A stretch of 16,839 nucleotides of DNA from positions 1 through 16,839 of the forward strand of contig JBKOZS010000037.1 of NCBI GenBank assembly GCA_046726015.1. The letters are read 5' to 3'. The position numbers were made by a program, and so were the translations under genes. Every line of letters begins with the position of its first letter. Position 1 is the first letter of the stretch. The stretch comes from QHWT01 sp046726015 (lineage in GTDB: Bacteria; Acidobacteriota; Vicinamibacteria; Vicinamibacterales; 2-12-FULL-66-21). A model generated the notes under the pieces. The model was not told the origin of the DNA. It ran no database searches and worked only from the letters and a program-made list of their open reading frames with translations. Below are positions 8,201 to 15,443 of this stretch, in pieces.

Positions 8201-8354
8201 CTGCTTGTTTCTGACGCTCCTGCTCGTGCCGGTCGCCTACGTGAAGTTCGATGCGCTCGAACGGGCCGTGTTGGGTGATTCGGCGAAGGCCTGGCTCGGG
8301 AGGGTATCGGCCGCCACCGTGGGCCGGCTCCGCCCCGCGCCGGACAGGCCTTGA
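5226..8354 (+). CDS. RND multidrug-type efflux permease (HAE1-like)
   Basis: This proton-driven inner-membrane pump of the AcrB/MexB superfamily has 1042 residues, the usual family length. It begins LSDFCVRRPVSATM, the typical cytoplasmic start before TM1. Two periplasmic porter loops follow TM1 and TM7. TM4 carries the paired acidic residues of the proton relay (VGIVIDDAIVVLENI). TM10 carries the matching lysine motif (LLGIVKKNSILQVDYAN). The large loop has GGTVEQGKGQLLLRTLGRV, typical of the family. All key relay residues appear intact, so it should be active. It is translated right after the adaptor gene. No TolC-type outer-membrane channel is encoded before or after it in this window, so the complex must use a channel from elsewhere. 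Its stop lies 29 bases from the stop of the convergent glycoside-hydrolase-like gene. Substrate class (drugs, metals, lipids) is undetermined, though the sequence looks like the drug/amphiphile group rather than the CusA metal group. Confidence 0.93.
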   Translation: MLSDFCVRRPVSATMLVMSLVVLGVFSFRDLGVDLFPKADPATVSVALTLPGASPDEISTSVVEPMEEAISGVSGIDELQARISEGKAQITVRFVLERDLNDASNDVREKVAGAIRNAPPELLPPVITKVDPDADPVLSLIVSSDTMSLRTLTELSDKQISRVIQTVNGVGEVSLSGGRAREIHIVVDIEKLDSYGLSMTQVRDAVVAENVEIPGGTVEQGKGQLLLRTLGRVDAAQDFNGLVVATKGDTPIRISDIGHAEDSFERPTSAVWLGDTPAVMLDVRRAMGENTVAVIEGVRAKLETIRQSLPPSVTITVIRDDSRYIYASIASLEEHLIFGALFATIVVMFFIRNTRAVIISALAIPASIISSFTLMRIMGFTLNNMTLLAITLSVGIVIDDAIVVLENIFRYMEEKDCSPYEAAIRGTREVALAVMATTLSLVVIFLPIAFMSGYAKRFINPFGWTMAFAILVSMLVSFTLTPMLSSRFLKMADGAADRKTKEGGFFHWLDQWYTRQVNWALDRSNLIVGISVVAALAMIPLNYMVGREFVPNEDMGEWTVHLDAPEGTSLSGTTDVAFKLLKVLSGIEGVAQIEPSIGVSGPGSQSHIHFLCQALPLDQRRNTQAAMVAEMRRRLAAYPSYRPSITTRSALGSGEGTGGFAIAANILGPDLHQIADYSKRALLAAQRLPSLADVKITLSVSNPEIHVAVDRKRAADLGVRMATIGNTLRLAVAGDDEISFYKEGPEQYPVKIRVLEDQRRDIAEIGRLTVPSAAGQVRIDNIATIERGLGPTTLQRSDRQFAVSLIADVAPGHALDEASNDVRGLLAGLKMPPTMSFKLQGQSKILDETTANLVLAIGLAMIFVYMVLASQFESFLQPVVIMLVMPIAVPFALFTLWVTGRTLNLWSALGMLLLLGIVKKNSILQVDYANVLRARGLPLREAIVESCRTRLRPILMTTTAIVAGLIPTSLGIGIGGSGRAAIALTIIGGQSLCLFLTLLLVPVAYVKFDALERAVLGDSAKAWLGRVSAATVGRLRPAPDRP

Positions 8355-8383
8355 CCGTCAGGCGCCACCGCACGAAAACGCGA

Positions 8384-10594
8384 TCACGTCAGCGCAATTA
8401 CTTCGTAATCGGCGACCGGCGGCGTCTCGAACCGCAGCCGGCTGCCTTCAGCCGCCAGCGGCAGATCGCGGCCGGCGCGGAGCGCCCGCGCTCGCCGGAT
8501 CGTTCGCCCGCCGGGCGCCGCGAGGTCGATTCGCAGCGGGCCGGTAGGGTAGAACCGGCGGACCCAGCCGCGCATCATGTTCGGGTTCGTGTAGTTGACG
8601 AGGTGGAGGGCGAAGCCAGGCTCCGTCTCCCAGGCGAAGGCCTCGATCATGCCGTCCCCTTCAATCATCGCAAGCGGCTGCCGATCGCCGCGCAGCCATC
8701 GCACGGTGTTGCCTATCAGTCGCGACAGATCGGTGTTGGTAGAACGCCAGAACGTGCGGTCGACATCGCCGGCGAAGTAGGCGACGCGCGAATCGCCATT
8801 CTGCCGAAACACCGCGGCCGGCTCACCGGTTCTCGGCTGGCGCGGAAAGACCATCTCTGGTGGAAATGCCGGGTAGGCTGGCACCACGCTCAGGACGAGC
8901 GCGCTGCCGTCTGCGCGGATCGGCACGCGCTCTTCCGCCCCCGGCAGCAGCGATGTGCCCACGAATCCCTCCAGGACGGGATGCGGCTGGTCGATCCGCA
9001 TGTAGCTGTTGTCGCGTGGCGGCAGCACCTCGCCGGCGGCACTTGCACCGAAGAGATCGGCCAGCGCGAAATCGTCCCGAGGGTTGCCCCACTCGTCGTA
9101 GCGCGAGGTCTCGAAGGTCGCCAGAATCGATCCGCCGCGACCGACGTACTCGTGGATGCGCTGCACGTGACGATCGCTCAGGTATGCCGCGTTTGGCAGG
9201 ATCAGCACGCGATACTTTCGCAGCGTGTCTTCGCCGAGATCGTCCTCGGCGACGAAGTCGACCAGCACGCGAGCCTCGAGCAGTGCGTAGTAGATGCCTT
9301 GCAAATACTCTGAGGTCCGCGCCCGGTCGGCGCCCGTCCATGCCTGGGGTCCGCCTGAGCGATAGAAGGCAATCGTGCGCTGCGGATAGAGCACCGCAAT
9401 GTCGGCGATACTGCGACGATTACGGAAGTGCGGCTCGTTGTCAGCGAGCCATCGAAAGAAGTCGCGGCCGGTCTCGCGCCACCGCGTGTCCTCGGGGCTC
9501 GCTCCCAGCCAGTGGTACCACGGCACCATCCCACTCGCGGTCGTCTGCGCCATCCACAATGTCGTCTCGGCGGGCGATTTCGAGGTGTGCCGCCAGAGCG
9601 GCTGCGTGTTCGCGTACGCGCCGGTGACGTTGGTGGCGGTTCGGCCCTTCATCATCGCCGCCGCGACGCGTCCCTGCAGTGAACAGTCCCAGATCGGTGT
9701 GTTGCCCGCGCGGCCCTGGTGGTCGGCATTGAACCATCCTGCCGTCTGGCCGATGCGCCACATGTCCTTGACGGTCCGGATGCCGCCGCCGAGATTGCCG
9801 ACGTAGACCGAATCGGGCGAGCGTTCCCTGGCAACGGCATCCCACTGCTTCCAGATCTCGACGACGCGGTCCATGAAGACCTCGAAGTACTTGCGATAGA
9901 CAGGACTCGTCGCGTCCGTTTCCTGGGGCGGGATGCCGCCGACCTTCGTCTGGTAGACGGCGCGGCAGGCATCGCAGTAACAGACCGTCAGCGCGCCGGT
10001 CCCCGGCCAGCCGTTGGTGAAGAAGCCGTCCACCTGATAGCGCCGGTTGATCTCTCGGTAGATTGCCGGCATCTGCTCCGTGAAATACGGGCTGAACATG
10101 CACGTCTTGAACAGCCACGTCGACTCGCCATGCGGGCGCAGCGATCCGTCCTCGTTACGCTCGAACCATTCGGGATGTGCGTTGACCGCCGGCTCGTAGG
10201 CGAAGTTGCAATCCATCCGCGCCACGACGCGAATGCCGTGCGCGCGCGTGCCCGCCACCAGCTCGCCGAAGAGGTCGCGCGAGCCGAGGAACTCGCTGCG
10301 ATGGTGATGCGGGACTTCGGTGGGGTAGTAGGCGACGATGCCACCGCCGTTGAGGAGGAGGGCGTCGACCTTCAGGGAGGCCCAGTAATCGATCCAGCGG
10401 CTCACGTCCATGTCGAGCGGGTCGCGCTCGTTGATATTGATCTGCCCACAGCGTCGCATCGTCGTGTACCACGGACCCGCGTTAGCGAGACCCTCGGCTG
10501 GCGCGAAAGCGGTGGCGTCGCCGTGCGTGCGCGCTGCGAGCCTGGCAGCAACTGGCACCGAGGAGATGGCGAGGAATTCTCTGCGTGTGATCAT
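8384..10594 (-). CDS. Tat-exported glycoside-hydrolase-like protein with beta-galactosidase trimerisation-type domain
   Basis: The ATG at 10594 gives a 736-residue protein starting MITRREFLAIS, a clear Tat signal, so it is exported folded. The longer frame back to 10717 is rejected because it crosses the operator and the start of padR. About residues 35-350 look like a TIM-barrel hydrolase of the GHL6/GH42-like group: SRWIDYWASLKVDALLLNGG, then PHGESTWLFKTCM, YQVDGFFTNGW and the Cys cluster CYCDACR (about 205-210), which is characteristic of this group and may bind metal. About 390-515 is a class I glutamine-amidotransferase-like fold as in beta-galactosidase trimerisation domains (YRVLILPNAAYLSD, GRGGSILATFE). 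The rest is a beta-rich C-terminal domain ending in a strand-like VADYEVIALT. The substrate is unknown; a galactoside or fucoside is only a guess. It is divergent from padR across an 87-base gap with a strong inverted repeat, so PadR control is plausible. Confidence 0.8.
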   Translation of the reverse strand: MITRREFLAISSVPVAARLAARTHGDATAFAPAEGLANAGPWYTTMRRCGQININERDPLDMDVSRWIDYWASLKVDALLLNGGGIVAYYPTEVPHHHRSEFLGSRDLFGELVAGTRAHGIRVVARMDCNFAYEPAVNAHPEWFERNEDGSLRPHGESTWLFKTCMFSPYFTEQMPAIYREINRRYQVDGFFTNGWPGTGALTVCYCDACRAVYQTKVGGIPPQETDATSPVYRKYFEVFMDRVVEIWKQWDAVARERSPDSVYVGNLGGGIRTVKDMWRIGQTAGWFNADHQGRAGNTPIWDCSLQGRVAAAMMKGRTATNVTGAYANTQPLWRHTSKSPAETTLWMAQTTASGMVPWYHWLGASPEDTRWRETGRDFFRWLADNEPHFRNRRSIADIAVLYPQRTIAFYRSGGPQAWTGADRARTSEYLQGIYYALLEARVLVDFVAEDDLGEDTLRKYRVLILPNAAYLSDRHVQRIHEYVGRGGSILATFETSRYDEWGNPRDDFALADLFGASAAGEVLPPRDNSYMRIDQPHPVLEGFVGTSLLPGAEERVPIRADGSALVLSVVPAYPAFPPEMVFPRQPRTGEPAAVFRQNGDSRVAYFAGDVDRTFWRSTNTDLSRLIGNTVRWLRGDRQPLAMIEGDGMIEAFAWETEPGFALHLVNYTNPNMMRGWVRRFYPTGPLRIDLAAPGGRTIRRARALRAGRDLPLAAEGSRLRFETPPVADYEVIALT

Positions 10595-10611
10595 TGATGG
10601 TCCGTAGTAAG

Positions 10612-10642
10612 CGTATACCGCTAATGTTGTTAGCGCTATACG
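10612..10642. promoter_or_regulatory. 31-bp inverted repeat, probable PadR operator
   Basis: CGTATACCGCTAA (10612-10624) and TTAGCGCTATACG (10630-10642) are reverse complements at 12 of 13 positions, separated by TGTTG. Both outer ends carry TATACG reading outward, which could double as -10 elements for the two divergent genes. Position between the hydrolase-like gene and padR, and the symmetry, fit a dimeric winged-helix repressor site. Binding by this PadR is inferred. Confidence 0.7.
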
Positions 10643-10643
10643 A

Positions 10644-10653
10644 CTAGCGCTGT
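10644..10653 (+). promoter_or_regulatory. Third half-site-like copy next to the inverted repeat
   Basis: CTAGCGCTGT repeats the right arm core TTAGCGCTAT at 8 of 10 positions, 14 bases downstream of it and in the same direction. It could be a second, weaker operator half-site on the padR side. Confidence 0.45.
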
Positions 10654-10681
10654 TAGTGATAGACTCCACGCGAGACCATCC

Positions 10682-11008
10682 ATGCCGAAACAGACGCTGC
10701 AGCTCTTCGAGCTCCACGTGCTTCTAGGGATGCTGCGCGAAGGAGGCGAGACATACAGCGTGCCGCTGGTGCTCTCGCTCGAAAAGCGCCTCCGCCGGCC
10801 GGTGGCGCAGGCGGCAGTTTTCATCGCCTTGAAGCGGCTCGAGCGGAAAGGCCTCGTCAGCTCGCGCCTGGACGAGCCGAACGATGGTCGGGCCCGTCGC
10901 TACTTCAAGGTAACTAGGCCTGGCCTGGCTGCCGTCGAGGCCAATCGCGTCGAGCACAGCCGACTCTGGCACGGTCTGGGCCGGTGGCTCAGGCCCCGCA
11001 AAGCCTGA
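10682..11008 (+). CDS. PadR-family transcriptional regulator
   Basis: This 108-residue protein is almost entirely the PadR winged helix-turn-helix. It opens LFELHVLLGMLREGGETYSVPLV, then has the recognition region AAVFIALKRLERKGLVSSRLDEP and the wing GRARRYFKVT, followed by a C-terminal helix VEANRVEHSRLW for dimerisation. The length matches the short PadR type found beside FtsX-like permeases in Acidobacteriota. The ligand is unknown. Its stop is 3 bases before the permease start, so they form one transcript. The upstream inverted repeat at 10612-10642 is a likely autoregulatory site that may also control the divergent hydrolase-like gene. No strong ribosome site is visible before ATG 10682. 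Confidence 0.92.
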   Translation: MPKQTLQLFELHVLLGMLREGGETYSVPLVLSLEKRLRRPVAQAAVFIALKRLERKGLVSSRLDEPNDGRARRYFKVTRPGLAAVEANRVEHSRLWHGLGRWLRPRKA

Positions 11009-11011
11009 CCC

Positions 11012-13609
11012 ATGCAGTGGCTTTTCCGGTTGCTCGTTGACGACGCCGATCGTCGCGAGATCGAGAGCGATTTGGCGGAGCTCTACGAGGTGCGACGCCA
11101 GCAGTCAGGCGGACGCGCCGCAGACCGATGGCTTCGCCGGCAACGCGTCCTCTATCCCCCGCATCTCCTGCTGGACCGCGTGCGTACGCCCATTCCACGA
11201 GCGAAAACCATGCCCGATCTCTGGCGCGACATCCGCTACAGCCTTCGAAGCCTGGCGCAGGTGCCGGCGCTCTCGATCACCATCGTCCTCACGGTTGGCA
11301 TCGGTCTGGGGGCGACGAGCGCGATGCTTGGCCTGGTCCGCGCGGTCCTCGTCCAGCCGCTGCCGTACGCGCAATCGGAGGATCTCGTCTGGATCTACAC
11401 CGACACTCCGCCCTACCGGTTCCGCTTCTCGGTCGTCGATTACCGGGCGCTCGAAGCCGATCATCCGACGTTCAGCGGCGTTGCGGCGTACCAGACGAAC
11501 TTCGTCACTGTCTCGGGTCGCGGATCGGCAGAACGCGTCGCGATGAAAGAGGTGACGGGGTCCTACTTCCCGCTGCTCGGCCAGCGGCCGCAAATCGGCC
11601 GCCTGTTCGATTCGTCGGACGATAAGCGCGCCGAGCGAACGGTAGTGCTGACCGATACCTTCTGGGCCCAACGGTTCGGGCGCGATCGCGGCGTGCTGGG
11701 GCAGCCGCTCAGCATCGACGGCGCGCCGCACACGATCATCGGCGTGCTGGAGAGAACGGTGGGTCCGCTGGAACACGACATCGGCCTGTTCACGACGGCG
11801 CACTGGCCGGCGCCGACGCGGAAAGGGCCGTTTCTCACGATGGTACTGGCGCGGCTGAGTCCGGGTGTCTCGCGAGTAGCGGCAGTCGCCGCGCTCGGCG
11901 CCACCAACCGCAGGCTCTTTCCGATCTGGCGATCGTCGTACCAGGACGAGAAAGCGACCTGGGGCATCCAGGATCTCAAGGCCCGTGTAGTCGGCGAGAT
12001 CGGCCCAACGCTCGACGCGGTGCTCGCTGCGGTCGGCTGTGTTTTGCTGATTGCCTGCGCAAACGCCGTTAACCTACTGATTGCCCGCGGCCTTCATCGT
12101 GCCCGCGAGATGACGATACGCAATGCGCTCGGTGCGTCGCGCGGCCGGCTGGTGCAGCACCTCGTGGTCGAAGCCGGTGCGCTGACGGTCGCCGCCGCTC
12201 TGGTGGCGCTCGGCGTCGCCGCGGCCTCGCTGCAGCTCGTGGTGATTTACGGCGCGGACTATGTGCCGCGCATCGACGAAATACGAATGAGCGGCGCCGT
12301 GGTCGCGTCGCTCGCCGCCTTGTCGCTCGCAAGTGGCGTGATCATCGGCCTGATTCCCGCACTGCACGGATCCCGGCTGCCGCTGGATCGCGCGCTGCGG
12401 ACGGGCGGGCGCTCCGCCACCGACGGGCCCGGCGCGCGTCGGGTCCGCCGCGCCCTGGTCGCCACGGAATTCGCGCTCGCGACGCCGCTGCTGGTTGCGG
12501 CCACCCTGGTTGCGGCGAGCCTTGATCGGCTGACCCGCGTTCCAGTCGGCATCGACATGACCCGTGTCCTCACAGCCGAAGTCTCGCTGCCTTCGTCCAG
12601 CTATGCGCGCGACGCCGACAGGGAGGCGTTCTGGAAGCGCACCGTGCCGCGCCTGGCAGCGCTGCCAGGCGTCGAGGCCGCCGCGATCGCCGACAGCCGT
12701 CCGCCCAGCGAGAGCGGGAACCAGAACAACTTCGATCTCGAGGATCGCGCGACGCCTGACGGCCGGAATCAACCGGTGTGTACCTGGGTCGGTGTTTCGA
12801 CCGATTTCTTCACGACGGTCGGACTTCGGCTGGAGCGGGGAAGACTGCTCGACGACCACTCTCAGCAAGAAAACGTCGTTGTCGTCGATCGCGCGTGGGC
12901 GAACCGGTTCTTTCCGGGTCAGGAAGTCGTGGGACGCCGGTTCCACGAGGGCGGGTGCACGACGTGTTCCTGGACGACAGTGATCGGCGTGGTGAGCAAC
13001 ATGAGGTGGATCGGCCTCGACGCGCCGGCTGAAGACGGCACCGTCTATTTCCCTCTCGGGGATTCGCCAAGCGCGTTCTTCGTGCTCCGCACCGTGGGCG
13101 CGCCGGTGTCGCTCGCGCCTTCCTTGCGGCAGGCGGTGAGGGAGCTGGACCCCGGTCTCGCGCTGTCTAACGTCGCAACCGGCGACGAGCTGATGTCGGT
13201 GGCGCTGGCGACGCCGCGGTATCTCAGCGCGCTCATCGGCCTGTTCGCGTGCACGGCGCTCGTCCTGTCGGTCGTCGGCGTTTATGGGGTGATGGCGTTT
13301 TTCGTGCAACAGCATGCGCGTGACATCGGGATCCGGCTCGCGCTCGGCGGGGCGCCGGCTCGAGTCCGCCGCATGATTGTGCTCCAGGGGCTGCGCCTGA
13401 GCGTCGTCGGGGTCGCCGTCGGAATCGGTGCATCACTCATCGCGAGCCGCGTGATCGAGGGCTTGCTCTTCGGCGTGAGCCCGACAGATCTCCGCACCAT
13501 CGTTGGCGTCCCACTGGTGCTTCTGAGCGTAGCCCTCATTGCGTGTCTAGTACCGGCGCAGCGGGCTGCCAATCTCGACCCGGCTGAGATTCTGAGGGAG
13601 AGCGCCTAG
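11012..13609 (+). CDS. FtsX/MacB-type permease of the acidobacterial duplicated (ADOP) family
   Basis: This 865-residue inner-membrane protein has a full duplication of the MacB/FtsX permease plan. Residues 1-65 are the prefix domain typical of this family (LLVDDADRREIESDLAELYE). At about 66-117 comes DLWRDIRYSLRSLAQVPALS and TM1, followed by a large periplasmic MacB-like loop (to about 325). Three TM segments then lie at about 332-452. The second half starts with VRRALVATEFALATPLLV (about 480), has a second periplasmic loop, and ends with three TM segments (about 735-862) and the family signature PAQRAANLDPAEILRESA. Such permeases usually work with a separate ATPase in transport or mechanical signalling across the envelope. 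No ATPase is encoded here. It is co-transcribed with padR. The function of this family is poorly known, and I infer only an ABC-type permease role. Confidence 0.92.
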   Translation: MQWLFRLLVDDADRREIESDLAELYEVRRQQSGGRAADRWLRRQRVLYPPHLLLDRVRTPIPRAKTMPDLWRDIRYSLRSLAQVPALSITIVLTVGIGLGATSAMLGLVRAVLVQPLPYAQSEDLVWIYTDTPPYRFRFSVVDYRALEADHPTFSGVAAYQTNFVTVSGRGSAERVAMKEVTGSYFPLLGQRPQIGRLFDSSDDKRAERTVVLTDTFWAQRFGRDRGVLGQPLSIDGAPHTIIGVLERTVGPLEHDIGLFTTAHWPAPTRKGPFLTMVLARLSPGVSRVAAVAALGATNRRLFPIWRSSYQDEKATWGIQDLKARVVGEIGPTLDAVLAAVGCVLLIACANAVNLLIARGLHRAREMTIRNALGASRGRLVQHLVVEAGALTVAAALVALGVAAASLQLVVIYGADYVPRIDEIRMSGAVVASLAALSLASGVIIGLIPALHGSRLPLDRALRTGGRSATDGPGARRVRRALVATEFALATPLLVAATLVAASLDRLTRVPVGIDMTRVLTAEVSLPSSSYARDADREAFWKRTVPRLAALPGVEAAAIADSRPPSESGNQNNFDLEDRATPDGRNQPVCTWVGVSTDFFTTVGLRLERGRLLDDHSQQENVVVVDRAWANRFFPGQEVVGRRFHEGGCTTCSWTTVIGVVSNMRWIGLDAPAEDGTVYFPLGDSPSAFFVLRTVGAPVSLAPSLRQAVRELDPGLALSNVATGDELMSVALATPRYLSALIGLFACTALVLSVVGVYGVMAFFVQQHARDIGIRLALGGAPARVRRMIVLQGLRLSVVGVAVGIGASLIASRVIEGLLFGVSPTDLRTIVGVPLVLLSVALIACLVPAQRAANLDPAEILRESA

Positions 13610-13618
13610 ACCGCGTAC

Positions 13619-13630
13619 ACTCACGTGAGT
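13619..13630. repeat. Perfect 12-bp palindrome ACTCACGTGAGT
   Basis: ACTCACGTGAGT equals its own reverse complement. It lies in the 37-base gap between the permease stop and the sugar-dehydrogenase start. There is no loop, so it is more like a protein-binding site than a terminator hairpin. Its regulator is unknown. Confidence 0.6.
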
Positions 13631-13637
13631 CCATTCT

Positions 13638-13642
13638 GAGGG
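13638..13642 (+). promoter_or_regulatory. Ribosome binding site before the sugar dehydrogenase
   Basis: GAGGG lies 4 bases before ATG 13647 and supports that start, which also gives a good signal peptide. Confidence 0.5.
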
Positions 13643-13646
13643 CCTC

Positions 13647-14932
13647 ATGCGCGCGGTCTGGTTGTGCGTAATCGCTTTGCTGGTAAGTGGCTCACCGGCG
13701 CTCGCCCAGCTCTCCTCGGTGCTCGTGGTCTCGGGGCTTTCCTCTCCCGTAGCGGTCGTGCAGGACCCGACCCAGCCGAACGTGCAATTCATCGTTCAAC
13801 AGGGCGGCCGCATCCGCACCGTACGCGACGGACACCTCGAACCGATCGACTTCCTGGATCTCACCACCCTCGTGCTCAGTGGCGGCGAGCGCGGCCTTCT
13901 CGGGCTGGCGTTCGCACCAGACTACGCGACGAGTCGACGGTTCTTCGTGAACTACACGCGACGACCGGACGGTCACACAGTCGTCTCGCGCTACCGACGG
14001 ATGGTGTCCTGCGCACCGCGCGCAGAATCCCGGCGTGTTGCTTGGCAAGATCCTCCGCATCGACGTTGACGTCCCCGATGCCGACTTCGAAGGATACGAT
14101 GTGCCGCCCGACAACCCGTTTTTCGGCCGGCCCGGAGTGCTTCCCGAGATCTGGGCGTTCGGCCTCCGGAATCCCTTCCGTGTGACGGTCGACGCCCTTT
14201 CACGTGGCGGCACCGGTGCGCTCGTCATCGCTGACGTCGGACAGAACGCCTGGGAGGAGATCGATTACGAGCCGTTCGGCGCCGGCGGTCGCAATTACGG
14301 ATGGCGCAACCGCGAGGGCGCGCACGACAACGTCACGACGCTGCCTCCGGCGTTCACGCCGCTGATTGATCCAATTGCCGAATACTCTCACGCCGTGGGG
14401 AATGTCATCACCGGCGGCGTGGTTTACCGCGGCACGGCGCTTGGCGTGGGGTTCTTCGGGGCGTTACTTCTTCGCCGATTTCGGTGCAAGGCGCATCTGG
14501 TCGATAGGCCTGGCCGTCAACGGCACGACGCATGAGGCTCGGGCCACGCCATTCATCGAGCACACAAGCGCGCTCGGCGGCGGAGTGTTCGTGGACGGTA
14601 TGTGGGTGTCTTCGGACAATCCGCTGGCGGCAGGTGCTGGGCTCGGTGGGTTCAGCGGCAGCACGGGTGGAACCGCAAGCTGCAGCACCACGAAACCTGG
14701 ATCCGACTGGGTCTGCGTGAGCGGCAACTGGCTGCCGCCCGGTCACCCGTTGGCGAGCGGCACTGCAGGTACTGGCGGAACCGGCGGGAGCACGGGCGGC
14801 ACCGGCGGGACGGGTGGCGCCGGTTCAACGAGCAGTTGCACTACCACGAAACCCGGGTCCGACTGGGTCTGCGTCAGCGGCAACTGGCTGCCGCCGGACC
14901 ATCCCCTGGCACTCGCCGCGGCGGGCCCGTAG
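13647..14932 (+). pseudogene. Broken PQQ-type glucose/sorbosone dehydrogenase with repeated C-terminal tail
   Basis: Three frames must be joined. Frame one (13647 to about 14000) has a signal peptide (WLCVIALLVSGSPALAQ) and the first propeller blades (GERGLLGLAFAPDY, TVVSRYRR). Near 13995-14020 the frame changes and the text resumes at RAQNPGVLLGKILRIDVDVP. The family has about 50-60 residues between these points, including NHNGG with the catalytic His and the GDGG motif. These are missing. Frame two runs through PEIWAFGLRNPFRVTVD and DVGQNAWEEIDY to VVYRG. One extra G in the GGGG run at 14458-14461 then shifts to frame three: GRYFFADFGARRIWSIGL. The usual 'SFGxDxxGELY' block after this also seems absent. 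The tail is Gly/Thr-rich with repeated CVSGNWLPPxHPLA modules. Active enzymes oxidise aldose sugars with PQQ in the periplasm. This copy should be inactive unless the lesions are sequence errors. The in-frame, conserved tail argues the decay is recent. Confidence 0.8.
14681..14912 (+). repeat. Two 76-bp coding repeats encoding a TTKPGSDWVCVSGNWLPP-type module
   Basis: Copy one is at 14681-14756 and copy two at 14837-14912, a 156-base period. The long core encoding GSDWVCVSGNWLPP is almost identical in both. Between them lies a Gly/Thr/Ser linker (GTGGTGGSTGG type). A weaker copy, GMWVSSDNPLA, lies upstream at about 14602. Two cysteines per module could form a disulfide. The modules sit at the extreme C-terminus of the exported protein and may serve as a surface-display or binding tail; this is inference. 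Confidence 0.75.
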
Positions 14933-15001
14933 CCCTCCCTCATTCCGGCGCGTCTTCCGGCCAAGGTGGTAGGGCGTTCAGCCGGCGGAATGGCGCGAGA
15001 G

Positions 15002-15007
15002 TACAAT
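15002..15007 (+). promoter_or_regulatory. Possible -10 element TACAAT
   Basis: TACAAT lies 33 bases before the cupin start in otherwise GC-rich sequence. A -35 match is poor (TTCAGC at 14977-14982, 19 bases away), so this is a weak call. Confidence 0.3.
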
Positions 15008-15040
15008 TTCGCGCCTCCTCGATTACTCGGGAGCCGCAAC

Positions 15041-15442
15041 ATGGGCACATTCGACCCGCTTCTTGCACCGATGCCCGGCGCCGAACGCCGAACCGTCGGA
15101 GGCGTCCAACTCGAAGTCGCCTCCGCCGGGTCAGCACGAGTGAAGCGCATGATTTATCCGCCAGGGTTCCGGTGGTCGCTCGACATGAAGCCGATCGTGG
15201 GCACCGAATACTGCATGCATGCGCACGTGGGCTTCCTCGCGCGGGGGAGCATCCACATCGGCTATCCCGATGGATGCGTCAAAGAGTTCTCGGCGCCTGC
15301 GGTGCTGGCGATCGGGCCTGGGCACGACGGATGGGTCGTGGGCGACGAGCCGGCCGTCGTGATTGAGTTCGACTTCGAGCGGAACACCGCTGAGCAGCTG
15401 GGCATGGCGAGCGGCTACCGCCACGATTCAACGCGCGCATGA
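15041..15442 (+). CDS. Small cupin-domain protein
   Basis: This 133-residue single-domain protein starts at ATG 15041, with GGGAG about 9 bases upstream; an earlier in-frame start at 14966 has no ribosome site. The core is a cupin beta-barrel: YCMHAHVGFLARGSIHIGYPDG resembles cupin motif 1, with a His-x-His pair as possible metal ligands. GPGHDGWVVGDEPAVVIEFD resembles motif 2, with another His. There is no signal peptide, so it is cytoplasmic. Substrate or binding role is unknown; small cupins can be isomerases, dioxygenases or sugar-binding proteins. Its stop is 1 base away from the stop of the convergent phosphotransferase gene. Confidence 0.75.
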   Translation: MGTFDPLLAPMPGAERRTVGGVQLEVASAGSARVKRMIYPPGFRWSLDMKPIVGTEYCMHAHVGFLARGSIHIGYPDGCVKEFSAPAVLAIGPGHDGWVVGDEPAVVIEFDFERNTAEQLGMASGYRHDSTRA

Positions 15443-15443
15443 G

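Noticed and set aside
8355..8383. Bidirectional terminator between the convergent pump and hydrolase-like genes
   Set aside because: The 29-base gap has no convincing GC hairpin with a T run on either strand.
10595..10717. Extension of the hydrolase-like protein upstream to 10717
   Set aside because: It would run through the operator repeat and the start of padR, and would bury the Tat signal.
12074..13315. A 413-codon minus-strand frame inside the permease gene
   Set aside because: Same kind of antisense shadow over a well-supported FtsX-type gene.
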